DNA from: Caldilineaceae bacterium
GTDB taxonomy: Bacteria > Chloroflexota > Anaerolineae > Caldilineales > Caldilineaceae
DNA: 64,000 nt
Assembly: GCA_019637645.1 (NCBI GenBank)
Contig: JAHBVH010000012.1
Span: forward strand, 62,001 to 126,000
Reading direction: 5' to 3'
Shown: positions 17,670 to 25,340 of the stretch, in pieces
Layout of the letters: every line of letters starts with the position of its first letter
Position numbering within the stretch: position 1 is the stretch's first letter
Translations under genes and position numbers: made by a program
The notes under the pieces: generated by a model
What the model was told of the DNA's origin: nothing
The model's input: the letters and a program-made list of their open reading frames with translations, nothing else
The model's database searches: none

Positions 17670-18560
17670 ATGACGCCAAATGGAGCGGTCGCCACGCGAC
17701 CCTACATCATGGATAAGAATATGGGCAAAGCTGTGGATATGGACAAAGTCCACATGCCCACCACCAATGCCGATGGTCAGCCCGTGGTCGAGCTAACCGC
17801 CGAGCAGAAATATACCTTTGATCTGCGCGGCTGGCTATTGATCCCAGGCGTTTTGAGCGAAGACGAAGTGGCGGAGATGCGCGATTTTGCGATGCGCCTC
17901 CACCATGAGCCAGAATCTATCCCCGAAGTGGAACGCAATACGCTCGGTGGCCCTCTGCAAAAGCTGGCCGATCATCCGGTGGTGGTGGGCTTTATGAATG
18001 AATTTGTTGCCTACCCTGGCCTCACCAATGAGGATTGCTATGGCTTCCGCCAAGAGTCGTGCCATCTCTTCTACCGCTCGCTCGGCCAAGGAAAGTTTGG
18101 CCCCCACAACGGCAGTGGCCTGCTGCGCTTTCCCGGCGACTCCCACACCTATCACTGTATCCCTGGCAAGGCCAATGCGGGGTTGGTGCGCGTAGTTTGG
18201 GAATTGAACCCCGTCGAAAAGGGCAAAGGGGGTACATTGTTGGTCTCTGGCACCCACAAAGGGGTCTACGCCGCGCCCGATTCGATCAAAGACCCCGATT
18301 CGCCGCTGTGGGAAACCTATGGTTGTCCTCCCGGTTCGCTGCTCTTCTTTACCGAAGCCCTCACGCACAGCGCTACGGCCTGGACCAATGCCAACAATGA
18401 TCGGGTGGCGATCTTCAGCTGCTATAACACTGTCAACAGCAAATGGCATCACTGGAATCCCTCGTCCGAGCAGATCGCGACCATGCCGCCGAAACGCCGC
18501 ACGCTCTACCGGCCCGTGCACGCCCAGGACAACCTCATCAACGGCATCTATCACGGGTAG
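17670..18560 (+). CDS. Phytanoyl-CoA dioxygenase (PhyH) family protein
   Basis: 296 residues; GGAGG lies six bases before the ATG at 17670, fixing the start. The cupin-like PhyH core runs from about residue 50 (FDLRGWLLIPGVLSEDEVAE) and shows the pattern WELNPVEKGKGGTLLVSGTHK (about 175-195), where the distal His of the iron triad is expected. The usual HxD pair is not obvious: the nearest candidate is PHNGSG (about 147), with N/G instead of D. Members of this subfamily (…GLVVVSWAL…CIPGSHK type) are often next to sugar-dehydrogenase genes, as here. Fe(II)/2-oxoglutarate chemistry is probable but not proven. It is the first gene of an operon, three bases before the next. Confidence 0.8.
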   Translation: MTPNGAVATRPYIMDKNMGKAVDMDKVHMPTTNADGQPVVELTAEQKYTFDLRGWLLIPGVLSEDEVAEMRDFAMRLHHEPESIPEVERNTLGGPLQKLADHPVVVGFMNEFVAYPGLTNEDCYGFRQESCHLFYRSLGQGKFGPHNGSGLLRFPGDSHTYHCIPGKANAGLVRVVWELNPVEKGKGGTLLVSGTHKGVYAAPDSIKDPDSPLWETYGCPPGSLLFFTEALTHSATAWTNANNDRVAIFSCYNTVNSKWHHWNPSSEQIATMPPKRRTLYRPVHAQDNLINGIYHG

Positions 18561-18563
18561 ACC

Positions 18564-19574
18564 ATGCAAGCCAAGGCTGTTGTCTTTACAGCACCCCATA
18601 CGGTAGAAGTTCGCCCTGTCACTTGTCCGGCCCCAGGGCCGCGCGATGTGGTGGTGCGCGTCACCCATTCGTGGATCAGCAACGGCACAGAAGGCTCGTT
18701 TTTGCGCGGCGAACGCATTGCCGGTGATACACCCTACACCCCAGGTGATCCCTGGCCCTTTCCCATCGTGGCTGGCTACCAAAAGATTGGCATTGCCGAG
18801 TGGGTGGGGGCCGAGGTGACTGATATTGCCGTGGGCGAGACTGTCTTTGCTGCGCTGGGGAAGGTCGATGAGATGTTCTCACCGTGGGCTGGTCAGATCT
18901 CGCCCTCAGTGAGCCCCCGCGAGCAGATCTGGAAGATTCCCGCGGGGGTCGATCCACTGGCCTGCGCGGGGCTGGTCCTCACTCAGGTAGGCTATAACTG
19001 TGGTGTTCGCTCACCCATTGCCGTGGGCGAAGGGGCCGTGGTGATTGGCGACGGCATGGTCGGCCACTGGGCCGCGCAAACCCTTACTTGGCGTGGCGCG
19101 CAAGTGCTCTTGGTGGGGCGTCACCCCGAACGGCTCCAAAAATTTGGCAACGGTCCGTTCCACTGGTCGATCAATGAACGCGAGGAAGATTGGGTCCAAG
19201 TGGCGCGCGAGCGCTTCCCAACCGGCGTACAAGTTGCCGTGGATACAGTGGGTTCGACGCCCGTAGTCGAGCAGTTGATGGGCTTGATGAAGCGGTACGG
19301 TCACATTGTCTCGGCGGGTTTCTATGGCACGCAAGACAAAATTGCGCTCCAACCCCTCCGCGCCCGCGAACTGACCCTTGATCTGGTCTCGGGTTGGTCA
19401 CAGCCACGCATGGACGCGACCCTTCAGCTCATTGCGGCGGGCCAGCTCCAAACCTTGCCCCTCATCACCCATCGCTTCCCGGTTGCTCAAGCCGCCGATG
19501 CTTGGCGTTTGATCAGCCAAAAAGGCGAGGCGGTCTTAGGGGTCATTTTGGATTGGGAAGCAGCCGTACCCTAA
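18564..19574 (+). CDS. MDR-superfamily dehydrogenase, catalytic Cys absent
   Basis: 336 residues of the medium-chain dehydrogenase/reductase fold: GroES-like N-terminal half, then a Rossmann domain (VVIGDGMVGHWAAQ, about 155-168). At the position of the catalytic zinc cysteine the sequence reads SWISNGTEGS, as in BchC-like and related MDR proteins, so standard zinc alcohol dehydrogenase chemistry is unlikely. Start ATG 18564 lies three bases after the PhyH stop, implying translational coupling. Probably NAD(P)-dependent oxidation or reduction of a sugar-like product, inferred from the neighbouring importers. Confidence 0.85.
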   Translation: MQAKAVVFTAPHTVEVRPVTCPAPGPRDVVVRVTHSWISNGTEGSFLRGERIAGDTPYTPGDPWPFPIVAGYQKIGIAEWVGAEVTDIAVGETVFAALGKVDEMFSPWAGQISPSVSPREQIWKIPAGVDPLACAGLVLTQVGYNCGVRSPIAVGEGAVVIGDGMVGHWAAQTLTWRGAQVLLVGRHPERLQKFGNGPFHWSINEREEDWVQVARERFPTGVQVAVDTVGSTPVVEQLMGLMKRYGHIVSAGFYGTQDKIALQPLRARELTLDLVSGWSQPRMDATLQLIAAGQLQTLPLITHRFPVAQAADAWRLISQKGEAVLGVILDWEAAVP

Positions 19575-19597
19575 GAAACGTACAGCTTACGCAAAAC

Positions 19598-19678
19598 TAG
19601 ACCTGGCAGGTTTTGAAATCTTGTACCCGTTGGCTCTGTGGTCCCCACAACCGCCAATGGAAGACTCTGTCAGGTCTA
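19598..19678. repeat. Nested palindromic element (module P enclosing module Q)
   Basis: Outer arms TAGACCTGGCAG (19598-19609) and CTGTCAGGTCTA (19667-19678) pair with one wobble. Inside, GTTGGC (19629-19634) pairs with GCCAAT (19653-19658) around an inner CTGTGG...CCACA stem. The architecture matches 26777-26857. It lies between the two dehydrogenase genes. Confidence 0.75.
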
Positions 19679-19728
19679 AGAGCTCTCTTCAACCAGTCTC
19701 TCAGCAAGCAGTTACAACGGAAAAGAAG

Positions 19729-20715
19729 ATGCAAAACGAATCCATGAAGGTCCTTCAGATCATGGCCCCGGGCGAAGTTGTCTGGCGCGACGCGCCGATC
19801 CCCACACCAGGCGCAGGCGAGGCGTTGGTCAAAGTGGCGGCGATTACCACCTGCCCCCATTGGGACCTCCACCTCATGTCGGGCGAACCCATGTTCCCGG
19901 GCGTTCCTTTGCCCTATCCTTACACGCCAGGGCAGCCCGGCCACGAGATGACGGGCGAGGTTGTCGCTATTGGGCCGGGAGTCACCGAACTGGCCGTTGG
20001 CGACCGCGTGGCCGCGTGGCGGGATGCCGGTGCACGCCGCCAGGGTTGCTATGCCCAATACGTTCCTTTCCAGGTGGAGAACTTGATCCAGGTGCCTGCC
20101 GCGGTACCTGCCGAGGCCGTTGCTTCACTGGAATTAGCCATGTGTGTCCAGGTCTCCTTTAACCAACTCCAAGCACTGGATGCAATCCAAGGCAAGCGCG
20201 TGGGCATAAGTGGCTTGGGGCCAGCAGGACTGGTGGCGATCCAGATGGCACGTGCCTATGGGGCGGCTCAGGTCATCGCCATTGATGTGGTGGCCGAGCG
20301 GCGTGCGCTGGCCCTAACGTTAGGGGCTGACCAGGCACTGGCCCCCGATGATGCCATCTTTGCCACTGCCGCGGGCACCTTTGCCTTGGACGCGGCAATC
20401 GACTGCACTGGCCTCAAGGTGTCGATTGAGTTTCTCATGCGCCATACCAAGACGGTGGTTGCCATCTTTGGCGTGCTGCGCGAAAGCGTTGAATTTGGCT
20501 GGGATCACTGGCGGCGCGGCTTTAAGCTGCTGGGCTATGAGCCCCACAACCGCCAAGCCGCGGCCCAAGCGCTCGATCTGATCGTACAGGGCAAACTCCA
20601 ATTGGCCCCGCTTGCCACCCATGCCTTGCCCCTCACCCGCTACGCCGAAGGGGTGGCGTTACTACGCAGCAAGCAGGCGATCAAAGTGCGCTTTCTGCCC
20701 TGGAGCGAAGCCTAG
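19729..20715 (+). CDS. Zinc-dependent alcohol/sorbitol dehydrogenase-like MDR protein
   Basis: 328 residues from ATG 19729, chosen because the open frame upstream runs through the palindromic repeat and because a purine-rich GGAAAAGAAG precedes this ATG. Catalytic-zinc motifs are present: TTCPHWDLH with Cys (about 38) and GHEMTGEV with His-Glu. The structural-zinc cysteine lobe is missing (GARRQGCYAQY). The NAD-binding segment is SGLGPAGLVAIQMARAYGA. Likely oxidises a polyol or sugar alcohol supplied by the neighbouring importers; specificity is inferred only from context. Confidence 0.85.
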   Translation: MQNESMKVLQIMAPGEVVWRDAPIPTPGAGEALVKVAAITTCPHWDLHLMSGEPMFPGVPLPYPYTPGQPGHEMTGEVVAIGPGVTELAVGDRVAAWRDAGARRQGCYAQYVPFQVENLIQVPAAVPAEAVASLELAMCVQVSFNQLQALDAIQGKRVGISGLGPAGLVAIQMARAYGAAQVIAIDVVAERRALALTLGADQALAPDDAIFATAAGTFALDAAIDCTGLKVSIEFLMRHTKTVVAIFGVLRESVEFGWDHWRRGFKLLGYEPHNRQAAAQALDLIVQGKLQLAPLATHALPLTRYAEGVALLRSKQAIKVRFLPWSEA

Positions 20716-20750
20716 GCCATCAATTAACCTACGCAAGACACTTACTTATG

Positions 20751-20840
20751 TTGGTTGGCTCTGTGGTTCCCACAACCGCCAACCAAAGAGACTTACTTAT
20801 GCTAGTGGGCTCTGTGGTCCCCACAACCGCCAACGCTAGC
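20751..20840. repeat. Two tandem module-Q hairpins
   Basis: Copy 1 (20751-20786): TTGGTTGGC...GCCAACCAA around CTGTGG...CCACA. Copy 2 (20801-20840): GCTAG...GGGC...GCC...CTAGC with the same inner CTGTGG...CCACA. Outer stems differ in sequence but keep pairing, which suggests selection on, or spread of, the folded form. Confidence 0.75.
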
Positions 20841-20901
20841 CGCAGTTGGTCAGCTCTTCAAAGCCTGACCGGTTTAGGCGATACCCGACCTGTTCAGTAG
20901 T

Positions 20902-20930
20902 TTGACGCTTTCCGCAAAGCGCCCTATAAT
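20902..20930 (+). promoter_or_regulatory. Strong promoter of ABC importer 1, with operator
   Basis: TTGACG (20902-20907), 17-base spacer, TATAAT (20925-20930). The spacer itself holds the inverted repeat CGCTTT-CCGC-AAAGCG (20906-20921), ideally placed for repression by a LacI-type regulator, common for sugar importers. The regulator gene is not in the window. Confidence 0.75.
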
Positions 20931-21246
20931 AGCAGCAAGCAAGCGAACCATCTTAACCACATATTCAACAATTTTGTCCAGCCAGAAAAGTGCTATTGCA
21001 CACCTGTTGGCATTGATTCCCCTCAGCCATGCCCTGATGTCTAGGCTCTGCTTTGGCACAACCGCTGGCACCCGAACTGCTCCGCAAGTTCCTTGTGCAT
21101 GAGCAGTTCATTCGTCCCTTACACCATACCGTACTAACGACCACGATCAGCAAACCGTCCGCTTTTTTGGAAGAGTCCCCCAGCATTTCCCGCGTGTGTG
21201 GTTCCCTGTCTCAAAACAAGCGGCCAAAACCATTGGAGGAAAACCG

Positions 21247-22716
21247 ATGTTCCAAGAAAATTTAAGTCGCCGTAATTTTCTACGTTCTGTGAGTGTGGCG
21301 GCGAGCGTCTCCCTCTTGGCCGCGTGTGCGCCAGCCGCCGCGCCAACTGGTGGCGACGCTGGTGCGCCAAGCCGCGATGCCAAATTCACCATTCTTCATT
21401 GGGCGCAAGGGGCAGAGCCCAGTGATCCCAATCAAGAGTTGGCCGAAGGCGAAAAACCCCGCTTGGCCTACCAAACCGTCGCCGATCAATATATGGACGA
21501 GCATCCTGATATCGCGATTGAGTGGTATCGCTTCCCCACCGGTGGCAATCTGGACGAATGGCTCCTGGCGCGCATGACAGCCCAAGACGCGCCCGATATT
21601 TATTGGGCCAACACCGAAAATCTCTGGCCCCATGTCAACAAAAACTGGGCGATGGTTTTCGACGACTACATGGATCTGCCCAATCCCTATGTCTCTGGGA
21701 ATGAAGCGTGGAAAGAGCAATTTGAAGAAGTGGCGATTATTTCCCAGACTGGCCCCGATGGCAAGCTGTATGGCGTCAATATGGATGGTGCGGGTGTGCT
21801 CACGGTCTACAACAAAGAGGCCTTTGCCCAAGCAGGCATTACGACCGAGCCCAAGACCTGGACGGAGTTTAAGGATGCGTGGCAGAAATTGCTCGACGCC
21901 GGTTTCATCCCCTACGGCTCGGATTTCTCCACCGAAACCTGCTGCTTCCCCCACTGGTTCGAGGCCCATATCTACAACCAATTGCTCTGGGACGATATCT
22001 ATAACTTTGATGACGATGGGAACAAGGTGCTGACGGCGCGCGAACTCGCGACCCATGCCCAACTGGGTAATTTCCCCGATTGGGAAGCCTATTTGCAAAT
22101 GGCCCACATGCTCAAGGAAATGGTCCCCTACTTCCCCATTGGCTATGAAGGGACCGTTGATTATCGCCAGCTCTTCCGCCAAGGCCGTGTGGCGATGTAT
22201 ATGGAAGGGAACTGGGCGATCAGTGATTTCACCAATTCGCCGCCCCCCTTCGAGATCGGCTGGCTAGCCTTCCCGGTCATTACGCCCGATATTTGGCCCG
22301 CGGCCCAAAGCAAAGTCGTGCGTATCCAGGGTGCCTGGGGCGCAATGCAATATCACGTCCCTGGCTACTTGGCCGAAACCGCCAGCGACAAAATTCCCCA
22401 CGTCATGGATTGGCTGATGTTCTCCAGCAAGCCCGAGAATGTCACCGCGATCTGCGCCGAAACAAGCTTGGTGCCGCTCACCAAGGGCGCGAGCGCACGG
22501 CCGGAATTGGCCCCCTTTAGCCAGCCCTATGATCGTGCCGTGCCCTACCAAAGTTGGGCCACCCTCAGTTCCAGTGCCATGACCGCCGAATATAGCAACT
22601 GGCAAGCCTATCTCCCCAGCAGCATGTCCGATAGTGAATTCTTGGCGATGGCCCAGAAGGCATGGGATGCCGAAGTTGCCAAGATTTTGGAATCAAACCC
22701 CGATTGGAAGATCTGA
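21247..22716 (+). CDS. Sugar ABC importer 1, extracellular solute-binding lipoprotein
   Basis: 489 residues from ATG 21247, which has GGAGG eight bases upstream; an earlier in-frame ATG lacks one. The N terminus is a Tat lipoprotein signal: SRRNFLR twin-arginine motif (residues 7-13) followed by a hydrophobic stretch and LAAC lipobox, with Cys about 28. The mature part is a family-1 (MalE/UgpB-type) binding protein, with alternating lobes and the typical GKLYGVNMDG and YMEGNWAISDF segments. It is anchored outside the membrane and delivers a carbohydrate to the two permeases downstream. The exact sugar is unknown. Confidence 0.92.
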   Translation: MFQENLSRRNFLRSVSVAASVSLLAACAPAAAPTGGDAGAPSRDAKFTILHWAQGAEPSDPNQELAEGEKPRLAYQTVADQYMDEHPDIAIEWYRFPTGGNLDEWLLARMTAQDAPDIYWANTENLWPHVNKNWAMVFDDYMDLPNPYVSGNEAWKEQFEEVAIISQTGPDGKLYGVNMDGAGVLTVYNKEAFAQAGITTEPKTWTEFKDAWQKLLDAGFIPYGSDFSTETCCFPHWFEAHIYNQLLWDDIYNFDDDGNKVLTARELATHAQLGNFPDWEAYLQMAHMLKEMVPYFPIGYEGTVDYRQLFRQGRVAMYMEGNWAISDFTNSPPPFEIGWLAFPVITPDIWPAAQSKVVRIQGAWGAMQYHVPGYLAETASDKIPHVMDWLMFSSKPENVTAICAETSLVPLTKGASARPELAPFSQPYDRAVPYQSWATLSSSAMTAEYSNWQAYLPSSMSDSEFLAMAQKAWDAEVAKILESNPDWKI

Positions 22717-22736
22717 TCTAGGCAACAGGCGATAGA

Positions 22737-22776
22737 CACGGTTGATTTTGCACGCGAGCCAGCAAAATCAACCGTG
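22737..22776. repeat. Perfect 15-bp stem-loop between binding protein and permease
   Basis: CACGGTTGATTTTGC (22737-22751) pairs perfectly with 22762-22776 around a 10-base loop. It sits 20 bases after the binding-protein stop and 23 before the permease start. Such hairpins often stabilise the binding-protein mRNA and reduce read-through, giving more binding protein than permease. Confidence 0.75.
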
Positions 22777-22799
22777 TACCATCAGTTAGGAATTTGCTC

Positions 22800-23735
22800 A
22801 TGGCTGTTCAACCCAAATCCAGGCAGCGCGCCCCCTTGACACAGACGCTCAAGCGGGTACGCAAATACTGGTTCTGTTATGTGATGTTGTTAGGTACCTT
22901 TACGCTCCTCATCACCTTTTCGTACTACCCCGCCATCTCGGCGATCTATCATAGCTTCACGATCTGGGATGGCTTCCGTCCCGAGCAATGGGTCGGTTTG
23001 CAAAACTACCGCGAGATCTTTGCTTCAGAAATTATCTTTCGCAAAGGCTTCGCCAACATGATGCTCCTGACCATGTGGCAGGTGGTACGCTCCTCAATTT
23101 TTCCGCTGCTAGGGGCGGCCTTGCTCTATCGCATGCGCAATGAGAAACTGGCCTACTTTTACCGCTTGGTCTTTGTCTTGCCACTGGTGGTGCCAGGCGT
23201 CGTGGCGATTTTGGTGTGGCGGCAGCTCTATGAACCAAACTTTGGGCTCTTTAACGCCATTTTGCAAGGCCTGGGACTCCCGCCTTCGGCTTGGCTCAAT
23301 TCGCCGCGTACGGCGATTCCTTCTTTGATGTTTATGGGCTTTCCCTGGATCGATGGCGTGGGTCTCTTGATCTATCTGGCTGGCCTGTTGGCGATTCCTG
23401 GTGAAATTATCGAAGCGGCCAAGATTGATGGTGCGTCCAGTCTGCGCCGCTTTTTCCGGATGGAATTACCCCTCATCATCCCGCAAATTCGGCTGATCGT
23501 GATTCTGAATGTGATTGGAGCGCTGCAAAACTTTGGCTGGCAGCTGTTGGTCACCCGTGGCGGCCCGAACAATGCCACCACCGTGCCCGCGTGGGAAATG
23601 TATCAGTCGGCGATGACCGATGGGCGCTTTGGCGTGGCTAGTGCCATCGGGGTGGTTCTCTTTTTGATGATCTTTATCCTGACCTTGATCAATCAAGCCT
23701 ACATTCGTTCCAATGTCGAATATCAAACGGACTGA
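22800..23735 (+). CDS. Sugar ABC importer 1, permease (MalF/UgpA type)
   Basis: 311 residues from ATG 22800, preceded by TTAGGAA; a TTG two codons earlier is a less likely start. Six membrane helices are visible and the EAA loop reads EAAKIDGASSLRRFFRMELPLIIP (about 205-228), which contacts the ATPase. Together with the next permease and the binding protein it makes a CUT1-family importer. The ATP-hydrolysing subunit is not encoded here, so a shared MsmK/UgpC-like ATPase from elsewhere must be used. Confidence 0.92.
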   Translation: MAVQPKSRQRAPLTQTLKRVRKYWFCYVMLLGTFTLLITFSYYPAISAIYHSFTIWDGFRPEQWVGLQNYREIFASEIIFRKGFANMMLLTMWQVVRSSIFPLLGAALLYRMRNEKLAYFYRLVFVLPLVVPGVVAILVWRQLYEPNFGLFNAILQGLGLPPSAWLNSPRTAIPSLMFMGFPWIDGVGLLIYLAGLLAIPGEIIEAAKIDGASSLRRFFRMELPLIIPQIRLIVILNVIGALQNFGWQLLVTRGGPNNATTVPAWEMYQSAMTDGRFGVASAIGVVLFLMIFILTLINQAYIRSNVEYQTD

Positions 23736-23869
23736 TGTGAAAATAGGACGCGGATAAACGCAGAGGGACGCGGGGTCGAAAAAAATCAGCGTCGCTTGCC
23801 CAAAGCCGTCTAAACCGTTTCATCGTTATCGGTGCCGTAGAGATGGTGCTTGATGTGGAGATTTTGTTG

Positions 23870-24790
23870 ATGCAATCGAAAAGTGCTTTATCCAAAGAAA
23901 CCCTCACAACGCCCGGAACTGCCGGTGGCAGTGTGCGTGTTATCCCCCGCTCAGCCAAGACACGACGAACCTTCCGCTGGCGTGGAGATTGGTCCATTGC
24001 GCTGGTCTTGTTTGTGTTGGGCTTCTTGACCTTTGTGCCGCTGCTCATGTTGTTGGAGTTATCGCTCAAAAGCCAACAGCAGATGGCCGATGCCATGTGG
24101 CTGCCCGCTTGGCCGCTCTACTTTAAAAATTATCTCAAGGCATGGGGCGTCATGCAGCCCTATATGGTCAACAGCCTCAATTTCTCGTTGGGGGCGGTGA
24201 TCATCAGCATTATCTGCAGCACCTTGTCGGCCTATGTGCTGGCACGCTATGATTTCCCTGGCCGCGAGTTTTTCTACATAGCCATTCTGGCCCTGTTGAT
24301 GATCCCAGGCGTCTTGACGCTGATCACCTCGTTTGTGGTGACAGTCAGCCTCAACCTCAACAACACCTATTGGGGGGTTTGGCTACCGCTAGCCGCTGGT
24401 GCGCAGGCCTTTCAGATCATTGTCTTGCGCACCTTTTTTGCCTCTCTCCCCGGCGAACTCTTTGAAGCAGGGCGGATTGATGGTGCCAGTGAATTGACCA
24501 TGCTGATGCGGATTGCCTTGCCTTTGGCCAAGCCGATTCTTTCGACCTTGGTCGTGCTCCAGATCTTAAATGTTTGGAATGAATTTATCTGGCCGATCAT
24601 GGTCCTCTCGGACCCGGCGCGCTACCCGGCCATTCTGGGCATTCTCCGCTTGGGCCAGTTGGTCACTCAGCGCGATCCAGGGGCGATGTATGCAGGCTAT
24701 GTGATTTCGGGCATTCCGCTCCTCTTGCTGTTCGCCTTTACCAGCCGCAGCTTTATCCGTGGTCTCACGTCGGGTGCCATTAAGATGTAA
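23870..24790 (+). CDS. Sugar ABC importer 1, permease (MalG/UgpE type)
   Basis: 306 residues from ATG 23870, preceded by GTGGAG at suitable distance; an in-frame ATG at 23843 is possible but lacks a ribosome-binding site. Six membrane helices, EAA loop EAGRIDGASELTMLMRIALP (about 195-214) and the C-terminal LTSGAIKM typical of MalG-like proteins. The 107-base gap after the first permease contains GACGCGG repeats and no gene. End of the importer-1 unit. Confidence 0.92.
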   Translation: MQSKSALSKETLTTPGTAGGSVRVIPRSAKTRRTFRWRGDWSIALVLFVLGFLTFVPLLMLLELSLKSQQQMADAMWLPAWPLYFKNYLKAWGVMQPYMVNSLNFSLGAVIISIICSTLSAYVLARYDFPGREFFYIAILALLMIPGVLTLITSFVVTVSLNLNNTYWGVWLPLAAGAQAFQIIVLRTFFASLPGELFEAGRIDGASELTMLMRIALPLAKPILSTLVVLQILNVWNEFIWPIMVLSDPARYPAILGILRLGQLVTQRDPGAMYAGYVISGIPLLLLFAFTSRSFIRGLTSGAIKM

Positions 24791-24898
24791 TGGTTACGCG
24801 CGATAGGCTCCTATCGTTTTGTGGGACGTGCTACACAGCCATCACGTGCCACAAAACAGAGCGCCAGCTTCGCGAGCTGCAGCGTTATGCCACTTAAT

Positions 24899-24926
24899 TT
24901 GACAGAAACTAGCTTTCTCTTATAAT
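24899..24926 (+). promoter_or_regulatory. Consensus sigma70 promoter of ABC importer 2
   Basis: TTGACA (24899-24904), 16-base spacer, TATAAT (24921-24926): both hexamers are perfect. CTAGCTTT occurs on both sides of the -10 (24911-24918 and 24931-24938). It is followed at 24943-24955 by the palindrome GCAAA-CGC-TTTGC. Confidence 0.8.
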
Positions 24927-24942
24927 TACGCTAGCTTTTACA

Positions 24943-24955
24943 GCAAACGCTTTGC
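24943..24955. promoter_or_regulatory. Operator-like palindrome GCAAA-CGC-TTTGC
   Basis: A perfect 5+5 inverted repeat with a three-base centre, roughly at +10 to +22 from the expected transcription start. It shares CGCTTT with the operator-like site in the importer-1 promoter (20906-20921), so one LacI-like regulator may act on both. Confidence 0.5.
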
Positions 24956-25340
24956 GCACCCATACTTGTCCAGAAATGATTTGCTACCCCATCCTTTTCT
25001 CAAGGATGAAATTATTTTTTGGCTCGCACGCAAGTACGGGAATGTGTCGGTTTGGTAGTTAGCAGCACGCCCACGCCCTGTGTACCCGTTCACTTGTTGT
25101 TCATAATCGCCCGGCGATGGCTCCCATAACACCGACGGCTGATCCGTTACACTAGGGTATATGCTTGCTCCAGCACTGACCAGCTTTTCTACCTGATCGC
25201 CGGTTCCGTTTGAAGTTCATCTTAGTTTAACCAACTCAGCTTGCGTTTCGCCAAAGCTGGCTGTTCCCTCTTTGCCGAGTGGGTTCTGTCCCACCCTTGG
25301 CGAAACGCGACCACAACCCTCAATCAAGGAGAAACCAGGC

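Larger units (their letters stand above)
20716..21246. other. Intergenic region with two module-Q hairpins and importer promoter
   Basis: It contains module-Q hairpins at 20751-20786 and 20801-20840, then a strong plus-strand promoter (20902-20930) with an operator-like inverted repeat. The 5' untranslated region to the binding-protein start is about 310 bases. Nothing coding was recognised in it. Confidence 0.6.
24791..25340. other. Intergenic region with hairpin, strong promoter and operator
   Basis: GTTTTGTGG-GACGTG (about 24818-24833) pairs with CACGTG-CCACAAAAC (24843-24857 region), a terminator-like palindrome behind importer 1. A consensus promoter follows at 24899-24926 and a palindrome at 24943-24955. 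From 24960 to 25340 no gene or repeat is evident, leaving an unusually long leader of about 400 bases for importer 2. Confidence 0.6.

Noticed and set aside
17835..18782. 315-codon minus-strand open frame across the PhyH and MDR genes
   Set aside because: It overlaps two coupled genes on the other strand and has no protein-like pattern.
21280..22182. 300-codon minus-strand open frame opposite the importer-1 binding protein
   Set aside because: Antisense shadow of a well-supported gene; no recognisable motif.
24938..25132. Possible transposase remnant in the long leader of importer 2
   Set aside because: The 64-codon minus frame shows no transposase motif and no terminal repeats flank it.
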